A stretch of DNA of 64,000 nucleotides from CAYYJS01 sp964472315 (GTDB taxonomy: Bacteria; Verrucomicrobiota; Kiritimatiellia; UBA8416): NCBI GenBank assembly GCA_964472315.1, contig CAYYJS010000014.1, forward strand, positions 8,606 to 72,605. The letters are read 5' to 3'. The position numbers and the translations under genes are program-made. Of this stretch, positions 1 to 7,879 are shown piece by piece. Positions within the stretch are counted from its first letter, which is position 1; every line of letters starts with the position of its first letter. The notes beneath the pieces were generated by a model. It did no database searches, had not been told where the DNA came from, and saw nothing but the letters and a program-made list of their open reading frames with translations.

Positions 1-801
1 GCTGCCGACACGTTTGATCTCGCGCCGCTCCAGAACCCGCAGCAGCTTCGGCTGCAACTCGGCGGGCAGGTCGCCGATCTCATCGAGCAACACCGTGCCG
101 CCGTGGGCGTACTCGAAGGCGCCGGCACGGTCGGTGATGGCCCCCGTGAAGGCGCCCTTGGCGTGACCGAAGAGCTCGCTCGCGATCAACTCGGGGGCGA
201 GCGTGGCGCAATCGATGACGACGAACGGCTTGCTCGCTCGATGGCTTTGACGATGCAGTTCCTCGGCGAGCACTTCCTTCCCCGTTCCGGTCTCGCCTTC
301 GATCAGTACCGTCGAATCCGTCGGCGCATAGCGCGAGGCGAGGTAGAATACGCGGCGCATGGCGACGCTGGTGCCGAGCATGCGACCGAAATGGTCGCTG
401 TCACTGAGCTTGTATTCGATCGTCTCGCGCGTGGGACAGAAAATGAGCCGGGTGCTGCCGAGTTGGAATTCGGTGCCTTCATCGAGAAAGGCTTCGCGCA
501 CGCGTACGCCTTGCACGACCGTGCCATTGGTGCTGCCGAGGTCGCGTATCGAGTAGCCGCTCTCCTCAAGTTGGATTTCGCAGTGGCGGCGCGAGATCGT
601 CGAGTCTTCCAGCACGAGGTCGTTGTGCAGGCCGGTCCCGATGGTAAACGTGTCCTTGGCCACCATGAACTCACGCCCCTTCAACGGCCCGCTGACGGAC
701 AGCAGCTTGCATTTCTGGACCAGGAGCCGGTCATGAGACGCAGTCGCGGGAATGATCAGCGTGGGGCTGGCGATCTGATCGCTGTTTATTTTGTCCGCCA
801 T
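1..801 (-). CDS. FHA-domain sigma-54-dependent activator (3' end outside window)
   Basis: Transcriptional activator that remodels sigma-54 RNA polymerase. The first 267 codons are present; the rest lies beyond the left edge. An FHA domain (about residues 45-115, with SRRH at 70-73 and the STNGT loop near 90) would bind phosphothreonine, so the protein is probably controlled by a Ser/Thr kinase. The AAA+ domain follows, with Walker A GETGTGKE (169-176), the sigma-54 contact loop GAFTGA (216-221) and Walker B VLLDE near 237. There is no receiver or GAF domain before the AAA+ part. The start is the ATG at 801, preceded by AGGAG, which lies inside a hairpin (see 806-845). A zinc-ribbon Ser/Thr kinase is encoded at 7880-9724, but any link is inference. 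A C-terminal Fis-type helix-turn-helix is expected but not visible. Confidence 0.9.
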   Translation of the reverse strand, partial: MADKINSDQIASPTLIIPATASHDRLLVQKCKLLSVSGPLKGREFMVAKDTFTIGTGLHNDLVLEDSTISRRHCEIQLEESGYSIRDLGSTNGTVVQGVRVREAFLDEGTEFQLGSTRLIFCPTRETIEYKLSDSDHFGRMLGTSVAMRRVFYLASRYAPTDSTVLIEGETGTGKEVLAEELHRQSHRASKPFVVIDCATLAPELIASELFGHAKGAFTGAITDRAGAFEYAHGGTVLLDEIGDLPAELQPKLLRVLERREIKRVGS

Positions 802-805
802 GGGG

Positions 806-845
806 TACGACTCCTGTGCGAATACTCAAGTACGCAGGAATCGTA
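806..845 (-). promoter_or_regulatory. Leader hairpin covering the SD of the FHA activator gene
   Basis: TACGACTCCTG (806-816) and CAGGAATCGTA (835-845) pair at 10 of 11 positions. On the minus strand one arm contains AGGAG, the ribosome-binding site of the gene starting at 801. A second perfect hairpin, TGCATAC-GGGA-GTATGCA, lies just upstream at 850-867. Folding of the leader would hide the ribosome-binding site. The pairing is seen; a regulatory role is inference. Confidence 0.35.
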
Positions 846-899
846 TAGGTGCATACGGGAGTATGCAAGTCTATTGAAGTGTCCCACCTGCGGGCGGGG

Positions 900-2573
900 C
901 TAATGCGCGAAATGGCGGAAATGGAGTCGGTGGGGTTGGCCGGCGCCGGCGCCGCGCATGCTCTTGCGCCAGTCCGCGTAGGCTTGGTAATTGCCTTCGA
1001 ACCAGGCGACCTCGCTCTCGCCCTCAAAGGCGAGGATATGGGTGGCGACGCGGTCGAGGAACCACCGGTCATGACTGATGACCACGGCGCATCCGCCGAA
1101 GTTCATCAAGCCCTCCTCCAGTGACCGCAGCGTGGCGACATCGAGGTCGTTGGTGGGTTCGTCGAGCAGCAGGACGTTGCCGCCGCGCTTGAGCAGTTTG
1201 GCCAGATGCACGCGGTTGCGCTCGCCGCCGGAGAGCGTTCCGACCAGGCGTTGCTGATCGGCGCCCTTCAGGTTGAACCGCGCGCAGTAGGCCCGGCCGT
1301 TCATGGTGCGTCCGCCGACTTCGACCATTTCCTGGCCGCCGGTGATTTCCTCGTAAACCGTGTGCGTGCCGTCGAGCGAGTCGCGCAGTTGGTCGACGTA
1401 CGAAAGGTCGACCGACTCGCCGATCTCGATCGAACCGTCCGTCGGTTGCTCGCGCCCGATGATCATGCGGAAGAGCGTTGTCTTGCCGGCGCCATTGCCG
1501 CCGATCACGCCAACGATACCGCCGGGGGGCAGGGAGAAGTTGACGTGCTCCATCAGCAGCGTATCGTCGTAGCCCTTGGACAGGTCGCGTGCTTCGATGA
1601 CCTTGTTGCCGAGGCGGCGTCCGACGGGAATCTGGATCGTGAGGTTGTCCTCACGCGTATCGAACGTCTGAGAGGCCAGCTCCTCGTAACGGCGCAGACG
1701 GGCCTTGCTCTTGGTCATGCGGGCCGAAGCGTTCATGCGTACCCACTGGAGTTCCTGATCGAGCAGTCGTCGGCGCGACTCGCTCAGCTTCTCGCGCTGC
1801 GCCGCGCTGGCCTGTTTCTGCTCCAGCCAGGCCTCGTAGTTGCCCTTGTACGGGTACGCGCGACCGGCATCGAGTTCCAGAATCCATTCCGTGACGTTGG
1901 AGAGGAAATAGCGGTCGTGCGTGACGACCACCAGGGTTCCGGTGAACCTCCGAAGGTACTCCTCGAGCCAGGCGACCGAATCGGCATCGAGGTGGTTGGT
2001 CGGTTCGTCGAGCAGCAGCACATCGGGTTCCTGCAGCAGGATTCGGCAGATCGCCACGCGGCGCTGCTCGCCGCCGGATAGCACGCTCACGGAGGTCGTG
2101 GCGGGAGGCAGGCGCATGGCGTCCATGGCCATCTCGACCTGGTGATCGAGTTCCCAGAGGCCTTTGGCGTCGATCGTCTCCTGAAGGTTGCCGAGTTCGT
2201 TATTCAGCTTCTCGCTCTCGTCGTCGGACAGGTCGGTGCCGAGGAGATCGCAGATCTCGTCGTAGCGGTCGAGCATGGCCTGCTTGTGGGCGACGCCTTC
2301 GGTGACGATTTCGCCCACGGTGCGGGCGGGGTCCAGGCGCGGTTCCTGGGGCAGATAGCCGATGCGGGCGCGCGGCGCGCGGTATACGGTTCCGGTGTAC
2401 TCGGTATCGAGACCGCCCATGACCCGCAACAGGCTGGACTTGCCGGCGCCGTTGCCGCCGATGACGCCGATCTTGGCGCCGAAGAAGAACGCGAGCGTGA
2501 CGTCTTCGAGGATGGTCCGTGTTCCGTGACGCTTGCTGAGATGTTCGAGTGAGAAGACATATTCGCCGGCCAT
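900..2573 (-). CDS. ettA: Energy-dependent translational throttle ABC-F protein EttA
   Basis: ABC-F ATPase that binds the ribosomal E site and gates entry into elongation according to energy state; it has no membrane part. The 557 residues match the family length (about 555). There are two nucleotide-binding domains: Walker A GGNGAGKS (39-46) and GGNGAGKT (358-365), LSGGEQRR near 165, Walker B LLLDEPTNHLD near 186, and a second LSGGERNR further on. The EttA-type arm insertion is at about residues 88-140 and the basic inter-domain linker at about 245-315. I chose the ATG at 2573 because AAGGAGAAC precedes it; a longer start at 2612 lacks this and adds a poor N terminus. It is transcribed toward the FHA activator gene. 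Confidence 0.95.
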   Translation of the reverse strand: MAGEYVFSLEHLSKRHGTRTILEDVTLAFFFGAKIGVIGGNGAGKSSLLRVMGGLDTEYTGTVYRAPRARIGYLPQEPRLDPARTVGEIVTEGVAHKQAMLDRYDEICDLLGTDLSDDESEKLNNELGNLQETIDAKGLWELDHQVEMAMDAMRLPPATTSVSVLSGGEQRRVAICRILLQEPDVLLLDEPTNHLDADSVAWLEEYLRRFTGTLVVVTHDRYFLSNVTEWILELDAGRAYPYKGNYEAWLEQKQASAAQREKLSESRRRLLDQELQWVRMNASARMTKSKARLRRYEELASQTFDTREDNLTIQIPVGRRLGNKVIEARDLSKGYDDTLLMEHVNFSLPPGGIVGVIGGNGAGKTTLFRMIIGREQPTDGSIEIGESVDLSYVDQLRDSLDGTHTVYEEITGGQEMVEVGGRTMNGRAYCARFNLKGADQQRLVGTLSGGERNRVHLAKLLKRGGNVLLLDEPTNDLDVATLRSLEEGLMNFGGCAVVISHDRWFLDRVATHILAFEGESEVAWFEGNYQAYADWRKSMRGAGAGQPHRLHFRHFAH

Positions 2574-2612
2574 GGTCAGAGTTCTCCTTGAGCGCGTGTT
2601 TCGAGCGGGCAC

Positions 2613-2640
2613 ACGATAGACGCCGCACCCGCCGCGTCAA
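2613..2640 (-). promoter_or_regulatory. Putative sigma-70 promoter of ettA
   Basis: On the minus strand TTGACG (2640-2635) is followed, after 16 bases, by TATCGT (2618-2613). This lies about 40 bases upstream of the ettA start, leaving a short leader that holds the AAGGAG site. The -35 matches 5 of 6 consensus positions and the -10 matches 4 of 6. Confidence 0.45.
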
Positions 2641-2685
2641 GCAGTTATGCGCGCGGGCGGGCGGAAAAGCCACGCCCGTGCGTGA

Positions 2686-3678
2686 TCACAGCCCCGCGAA
2701 GCTCGGTGTCGCGAAGACGGCCTGAGGCGCCGCGAAAAACGCTTCGGCCCGCTCCCGCATCGCGTCCAGCGTCCGCGCCCCTTGCATGGCCTTGTCCAGG
2801 GAATGGCCGAAATGGAAGTTCCGTGCGAAGTAGCGCGTGAACAGGCGGACGCGGCGCAAGGCCACATCGGGCGCGAAGTCCTCGGCAATGTACCCGAGCA
2901 GACGCCGCCACACCTCGGCATAGTCAACCGTCACCGGTCTGTCCCATGCCGCGAACAGCCACGGTTTCGCCACGGCCATGCGCCCCACCATGATCCCGGC
3001 GACGGACTGGAATGCCGTGCCGGCCGCCTGCACGGAGGCCGGTCCGGCGATGTCGCCATTGGCGATCACCGGCAGTCGTGTCTGAGCGGCCGCCCAGGGC
3101 AGCAACCCATGCCGCGCATCGCCCCGCAGTCGGTTCTCGAGGTACCGCGTGTGCAGGATGATGGCGTCGACACCGCAATCCTCGATCACCCGCACCCGCT
3201 CCACGAAACGCGCCTCGGTGCCGGGCGCCGAACTGCCCAGCCGGATCTTCACCGTGAGCGGCCCCGGCCAGCAATCGCGCACGGTTTTCACGACGCGCGA
3301 GAGCTCGTCCACATTTTCGAACAGGCGACCGCCCGCATCGAGGCGTCGGATGACGGGCGCGTAGCAGGCCAAGTTCAGGTCGATTCCGTCAGGGCTGACG
3401 GCGGCGACCCGCGCGACGATCTCGCCAATGGGATCGTCCGGGCGCAGCATGAGCTGATAGAAGAGACGGCTTTCCGAGGCATTGCGCCGACAGAATGGCG
3501 ACTTCTCGAAATCCTCCTTCAGCAGCTTGCGGCCCGACAGCATCTCCGTGAAATGAGCCCCGCACCCCCCGAAGTCGGCCAGCAGACGGCGGAAGGCGCT
3601 GTGGGTCAGTTCGGCCAGCGGCGCGCAGAAGCGCGCCGGTTTCAGCGTCAAGCCACGAAGGGTCAGAGCCTCGAACAT
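2686..3678 (-). CDS. tRNA-dihydrouridine synthase family protein
   Basis: FMN enzyme that reduces specific uridines of tRNA to dihydrouridine with NAD(P)H. The 330 residues fit a TIM-barrel Dus protein. Family landmarks are the N-terminal APLAELTHSAFR (18-30), TEMLSG, the VKIRLG strand near 143-148, the ILHTR segment and the NGDI phosphate-binding strand. The catalytic cysteine region reads LNLACYAP (101-108) where Dus proteins usually have (L/M)GCP; Cys105 is kept but Pro is displaced by two residues. The following segment also departs from the usual KxxxxxxGA pattern. It may therefore be a divergent Dus clade. The start at 3678 is the first ATG after the repeat-filled gap. Confidence 0.85.
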   Translation of the reverse strand: MFEALTLRGLTLKPARFCAPLAELTHSAFRRLLADFGGCGAHFTEMLSGRKLLKEDFEKSPFCRRNASESRLFYQLMLRPDDPIGEIVARVAAVSPDGIDLNLACYAPVIRRLDAGGRLFENVDELSRVVKTVRDCWPGPLTVKIRLGSSAPGTEARFVERVRVIEDCGVDAIILHTRYLENRLRGDARHGLLPWAAAQTRLPVIANGDIAGPASVQAAGTAFQSVAGIMVGRMAVAKPWLFAAWDRPVTVDYAEVWRRLLGYIAEDFAPDVALRRVRLFTRYFARNFHFGHSLDKAMQGARTLDAMRERAEAFFAAPQAVFATPSFAGL

Positions 3679-3711
3679 GGCGCGACAGCATGCCGCGATC
3701 GGCCGGCAACA

Positions 3712-3780
3712 TCAACTCTGGAGTCAGAAGTCAGAACATCCAACAGCGATCAAGGAACGCCGAACACCCAACGATTGCGG
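3712..3780. repeat. Degenerate word repeat (aacatccaac / gaacacccaac type)
   Basis: The gap between the Dus gene and the methyltransferase gene contains near-copies of short words: GAACATCCAACAGCGATCAA, then GAACGCCGAACACCCAACG, after GGAGTCAGAAGTCA. Related words recur on both sides of the hairpin repeat at 24.7-25.0 kb. It looks like a decayed dispersed repeat. No function is evident. Confidence 0.45.
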
Positions 3781-3811
3781 TGGGGCGGGTCGGCGTGGTA
3801 TTGATGACGGC

Positions 3812-5020
3812 ATGCGAATTTGTATCGGTGAACATGACCGGAATGGTGAGCCGGAACGGGTTCTGGATGGCGCCTGCACGGTGGTCTCCCGGTCGGGGCT
3901 GAGTGTCGGCGAGCGTCTCTTGATCGAATCGCTCCCGCGTTTGACGCCACGGGTGGGCGTGCTCGTTCTGGGCAACCGTACGGGCGTCTGCGCCATGCTG
4001 GCCGCGGCGCGTTGGCCCGAATGCCCCGTCATCTTCCATGGCATCGACCTCTATCACATGGACCGCGTGCGCCGCAATCTGGCGCGCAATGGGTGGGCGG
4101 GGGCGGCGCGGGATGTGCCTTACGCGGGCGCCGCCGCCCCGAGCGACGTTCCGTCGGTGGAGCCCGTGGCCGGGCGGCGGGGCGTGGACACCGTGTGCAG
4201 CGCGTTCCTGGATCCGGCCTTGCGGTGCGACGTGGTTCTCATCCAGGCGACCGACGGCGGTCTGGTCGGCGAGTTGCTGGCCGAATTCCTGGACGTCGCA
4301 CACGCCGCATTGACGGTGGGCGGTCGTCTGTTGCTCGCGGTCGACACGCCCGCGCCCTGGCTTCGGAACCAGTTGAAGCGGTTGTTCGGCAAGTACACCG
4401 TTACCGTGCAGTCGCGCGACGATGTCCTGATCGTCGCGACACGCGATGCGCGGCCGACCGAGCCGCGGGCGCATGCGGCCGAGGTGGTGATGACCATGCA
4501 CGCGAAGGAACCCGTTTACCTGACGACGCTGCCCGGTGTGTTTGCGCACCGCAAGGTTGACGACGGCGCACAGGCGCTGGCGGAGGTGGCCGAAGCCTGC
4601 GAAGGCGACCGTGTGCTTGACATCGGGTGCGGCAGCGGCGTGGTCGGGATTTCGTTGGCCCGGAACTGCCCGGTCGCCCATACGGTGTTCGTCGACGCCA
4701 ATGCGCGGGCGACGCATGTGACGGCGGCGAACTGCCGGCGGAACGGGATCGAGCGCCATGAGGTCGTGCTCGGCGCCGAGGGTATCGATCGCCCCGCGGC
4801 GTTCACGCTGACCGTCGGCAACCCGCCGTATTTCAGCGACTACAAGATTGCCGAACTGTTCATCCGCACGGCGCGGTCGTCCCTGTGCGCCGGAGGTCGG
4901 GCGTATCTGGTGGCAAAGACGGGCGTCCGCCTGCTGGCGCTGCTGCAGGCATCTTTCGGCAACGGCGAATGCATCAAACGGCGCGGCTACGATGTGCTGC
5001 GCGCAATCAAGGAGCGGTAA
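3812..5020 (+). CDS. Two-domain class I SAM methyltransferase (RsmC/RlmG-like)
   Basis: The protein has 402 residues. The C-terminal half is a canonical Rossmann methyltransferase: motif I VLDIGCGSGVVG (268-279), an acidic VDAN turn near 294, and motif IV NPPY (337-340), the signature of guanine-N2 or adenine-N6 nucleic-acid methyltransferases. The N-terminal half (about 20-205) repeats the fold without a good SAM loop (VLVLGNRTGVC). A degenerate plus an active copy is the RsmC/RlmG architecture, so an rRNA m2G methyltransferase is the best guess. The ATG at 3812 was chosen because the upstream part of the frame runs through repeat sequence. Confidence 0.75.
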   Translation: MRICIGEHDRNGEPERVLDGACTVVSRSGLSVGERLLIESLPRLTPRVGVLVLGNRTGVCAMLAAARWPECPVIFHGIDLYHMDRVRRNLARNGWAGAARDVPYAGAAAPSDVPSVEPVAGRRGVDTVCSAFLDPALRCDVVLIQATDGGLVGELLAEFLDVAHAALTVGGRLLLAVDTPAPWLRNQLKRLFGKYTVTVQSRDDVLIVATRDARPTEPRAHAAEVVMTMHAKEPVYLTTLPGVFAHRKVDDGAQALAEVAEACEGDRVLDIGCGSGVVGISLARNCPVAHTVFVDANARATHVTAANCRRNGIERHEVVLGAEGIDRPAAFTLTVGNPPYFSDYKIAELFIRTARSSLCAGGRAYLVAKTGVRLLALLQASFGNGECIKRRGYDVLRAIKER

Positions 5021-5041
5021 TAGGTTTCCTGGTAGGCGCCT

Positions 5042-5731
5042 TCACCGCTGCCCGTACGTGGCGCCTGGGCCGTGTTTGCGCGCATGGTGCTTGGCGAGGA
5101 GGTAGGGGGGGATCGGGCGCATCTCGGCGAGTTGCCCGGTCAGCAGCGCCATCTGCGCCACGGTTTCCAGCGCGATCCCGTTGCGGACCGAATCGAGAGA
5201 ATCGCGTCCCCACGTGAACGGCCCGTGGTGGGCGGCGAGGACGGCCGGCATGGCGAGCGGGTCACGGTCGGCGAAGCACGCGACGATGACCGCGCCCGTG
5301 TTTCCCTCGTAGTCGTCATCGACTTCCGCGGGGGTCAACGCGCGCGCCACCGGTACGCTCCCGTGGAAATGGTCGGCGTGCGTCGTGCCCAGGCAGGGTA
5401 TCTCGCGGCAGGCCTGCGCGAAACTCGTGGCGTGGGGACTGTGCGTGTGCGTGATGCCGCCGATCGAGAGAAAGGCGCGATACAGCGCGCGATGCGTCGG
5501 CGTGTCCGACGAGGGGTTCAGCGTGCCTTCGACGACGACGCCATTCAGGTCGAGCACGACCATATGTTCCGGTTTGAGCGCCTCGTAGGCGACGCCGCTC
5601 GGCTTGATGGCGAAAACACCCGCGTCCCGGTCCATGCCGCTGACATTGCCCCAGGTGAGCTTGACGAGACCGGAGCGTCCGAGTTCGCGGTTCGCCTCCC
5701 ATACGGCTTCGCGCAGTGTTTTATGCGACAT
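5042..5731 (-). CDS. araD: L-ribulose-5-phosphate 4-epimerase / class II aldolase
   Basis: Zinc enzyme of the class II aldolase family; AraD interconverts L-ribulose 5-phosphate and D-xylulose 5-phosphate. The 229 residues compare with 231 in E. coli AraD. Zn-site residues are in register: Asp76 (SSDTPTH), His95 and His97 (THTHSPH) and the HHG pair at 168-169. The phosphate-binding GNVSG (29-33) and KPSG (43-46) motifs are present. The ATG at 5731 follows GGAGGAAC at good spacing. No other arabinose genes are nearby, so the substrate could be a related pentulose phosphate (UlaF/SgbE type). It converges with the methyltransferase gene across 21 bases. Confidence 0.88.
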   Translation of the reverse strand: MSHKTLREAVWEANRELGRSGLVKLTWGNVSGMDRDAGVFAIKPSGVAYEALKPEHMVVLDLNGVVVEGTLNPSSDTPTHRALYRAFLSIGGITHTHSPHATSFAQACREIPCLGTTHADHFHGSVPVARALTPAEVDDDYEGNTGAVIVACFADRDPLAMPAVLAAHHGPFTWGRDSLDSVRNGIALETVAQMALLTGQLAEMRPIPPYLLAKHHARKHGPGATYGQR

Positions 5732-5915
5732 GGTGTTCCTCCAACCGCGGCATGCTCCGGTGTTGCGGACCTTCCGCGCCCGGTACGCGCCAAGGCAGTG
5801 TTTACCGTTGCCGGCGCCGGAATGCAAGGGCTTCTCTTTGGTTCGCGCGAGTGGTAGTCTTCGCGCGTGAAGGAATCCCGGAAACCGGTGCGTTGGCTAA
5901 ACGAAGGAGGCGCTC

Positions 5916-7037
5916 GTGAAGACGGCATTGGCCAATCTGCGGGATGAACAGCAGGAGCGTGCGCTGCTCGTTCAGGTCGTGACGGGACGGCAGACGCGCG
6001 AACTGGCCGCGGACTCGCTGGAGGAACTGGAACGTCTGGCGGACACGGCCGGCGCGGTGGTCGTCGGATCGGTGACCCAGAGGCGCGAGCATCCGACGGG
6101 CGGTCTGATGGTGGGCGAGGGGAAGCTGGCGGACATTCAGCTTGCCTGCCGGGAGGCCTCCGCCAATCTCGTGATCTTCGACAACGAGCTGAGCGCCGTG
6201 CAGGTCAACAATCTGGACCTGGCGCTGGGCATCAAGGTCATCGACCGCACCGAATTGATTCTCCAGATCTTCGCCCGCCGCGCCAGTTCCGCGGAGTCGC
6301 AGGCGCAGGTGGAACTGGCGCAACTGGAGTACCTGGTGAAGCGCATCCCCACCTCGGCCAAACAGCAGCGCTTCCATGGCGGCATCGGCATGCGCGGTCC
6401 CGGCGAAAGCCCGCTGAAGTTGCGTAACGAACCGATGCGTCGGCGGATGCGGGATCTGAAGCACAAACTGGAACAGATCCAGTCGCGGCGCGAGCGCACG
6501 CGGCAGCGGCGGCCCTGGCGTCTCGTGAGCCTCGTCGGCTACACGAATGCCGGCAAATCCACGTTGCTGAACGCGTTGACGGGGGCCGATGCGTATGTGG
6601 ACGACCGGTTGTTCGCCACGTTGGACACCAAGACGCGGCTGGTGCACCTGGCCGACAACCGTCAGGTGCTGCTTTCGGATACGGTGGGCTTCATCCGGCA
6701 TCTGCCGCACGGTCTGGTGGCTTCGTTCAAGTCGACGCTCGAGGAAGCGCGCGAAGCCGACCTGTTGCTGATCGTGGCCGACGCGTCGCATGCGCATGTC
6801 ATGGATCACATCGGCGTCGTGCAGCAGACGCTGGCCGAGATCGGCGCGGCGGGCGTGCCGCAACTGCTTGTCGCGAACAAGTGCGATCTGCACCCCGCGC
6901 GCGAGACGCTGGAGGCGATGCTGGCCGCGTATCCGGACGGGATCGCGATTTCGGCCCGGTCCGGCGAGGGGCTGCCCGCGCTGCGCGAGGCGCTCGCGCG
7001 TCGGCTGGCGGAGGATGCGGTATGCTCTATGTTGTAG
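5916..7037 (+). CDS. hflX: Ribosome-associated GTPase HflX
   Basis: GTPase that splits stalled 70S ribosomes under stress. The 373 residues comprise an N-terminal HflX domain (about 1-195, with the GRQTRELAADSLEEL and VNNLDLALGIKVIDRTELIL regions), a coiled linker rich in Arg/Lys (170-200), and the G domain: G1 GYTNAGKS (208-215), G3 DTVGFI (255-260) and G4 NKCD (321-324). The start is a GTG at 5916 after AAGGAGG. Its 3' end overlaps rsmI by 16 bases, so the two are probably translated together. Confidence 0.96.
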   Translation: MKTALANLRDEQQERALLVQVVTGRQTRELAADSLEELERLADTAGAVVVGSVTQRREHPTGGLMVGEGKLADIQLACREASANLVIFDNELSAVQVNNLDLALGIKVIDRTELILQIFARRASSAESQAQVELAQLEYLVKRIPTSAKQQRFHGGIGMRGPGESPLKLRNEPMRRRMRDLKHKLEQIQSRRERTRQRRPWRLVSLVGYTNAGKSTLLNALTGADAYVDDRLFATLDTKTRLVHLADNRQVLLSDTVGFIRHLPHGLVASFKSTLEEAREADLLLIVADASHAHVMDHIGVVQQTLAEIGAAGVPQLLVANKCDLHPARETLEAMLAAYPDGIAISARSGEGLPALREALARRLAEDAVCSML

Positions 7038-7816
7038 CGACGCCGATCGGCAACCTCGAGGACATCAGCGCGCGCGCGCTGCGCGTCCTGCGCGAGGCGG
7101 ACGTCATCGCCTGCGAGGACACGCGCCGCACATGGCAGTTGCTGTCCCATTTCGAGATTCCGCGACCGCGGGCCATCGTGTCGTACCGCGAACAGAACGA
7201 GCATCGGCAAAGCGAGCAGCTTGCGGGCGAGCTCGCGGCGGGAACGACCGTGGCCCTGTGCACCGACGGCGGCTATCCCGGTATCAGCGATCCCGGCTAC
7301 CGGCTGATCCGACTGGCCACGCGGCAGGGCATTCCGGTCCAGGTGGTTCCGGGGCCGTCGGCGATTCCCGTGGCGCTGCTGTCCTCCGGGCTATCGACGG
7401 CGAGCTACGTGTTCAAGGGGTTCCCGCCGAAGAAGAGCGGCGGCCTGCGTCGCTTCTTCGCGGAGGAGCGCGACGGCGCGCACACACTGGTCTACTTCGA
7501 GTCGCCCATGCGGGTCGGGAAGTCGCTGACGGCGGCGCTGGAGGTGCTGGGCGACCGTGAAGCCGCCGTCTGTATCGAGCTCACGAAGAAGTTCGAGCGG
7601 GTTTCGCGCGGCTACCTGTCCGCACTCGTCGCGTCGTTCGTCGACGCCAAGGTGAAGGGCGAGGTGACCATCGTGATCGCCGGCAACAACCCGAAATTCG
7701 CGCGGCTGGAATCCGAGGCCGGGGCGGGCGAAGGCGACGGGGATGACGACGGGGCTGACGACGAGGCTGACGACGGTGACGCATACGATTTTGGGGATGA
7801 AGAGGATGGTGCGTAG
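7022..7816 (+). CDS. rsmI: 16S rRNA (cytidine1402-2'-O)-methyltransferase RsmI
   Basis: SAM-dependent enzyme that 2'-O-methylates C1402 in the 16S rRNA decoding centre. It opens with MLYVVATPIGNLEDISARAL, then CEDTR, CTDGGYPGISDPG and VPGPSA, all hallmarks of the tetrapyrrole-methylase-like RsmI family. The start overlaps the end of hflX. The enzyme body ends near residue 228 (VTIVIAGN). A tail of about 30 residues follows that is almost entirely Asp, Glu, Gly and Ala; this acidic tail is unusual for RsmI. Total length 264 residues. Confidence 0.95.
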   Translation: MLYVVATPIGNLEDISARALRVLREADVIACEDTRRTWQLLSHFEIPRPRAIVSYREQNEHRQSEQLAGELAAGTTVALCTDGGYPGISDPGYRLIRLATRQGIPVQVVPGPSAIPVALLSSGLSTASYVFKGFPPKKSGGLRRFFAEERDGAHTLVYFESPMRVGKSLTAALEVLGDREAAVCIELTKKFERVSRGYLSALVASFVDAKVKGEVTIVIAGNNPKFARLESEAGAGEGDGDDDGADDEADDGDAYDFGDEEDGA

Positions 7817-7879
7817 CGGGCACGCTTGCTTTTTCCTGTCGCGGCGGTTGGGTTGGTTGGTATAGTCGCCTCATACGCA

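Noticed and set aside
103..903. A 266-codon plus-strand frame at the left end
   Set aside because: Lies antisense to the FHA activator, whose minus-strand frame has Walker and GAFTGA motifs.
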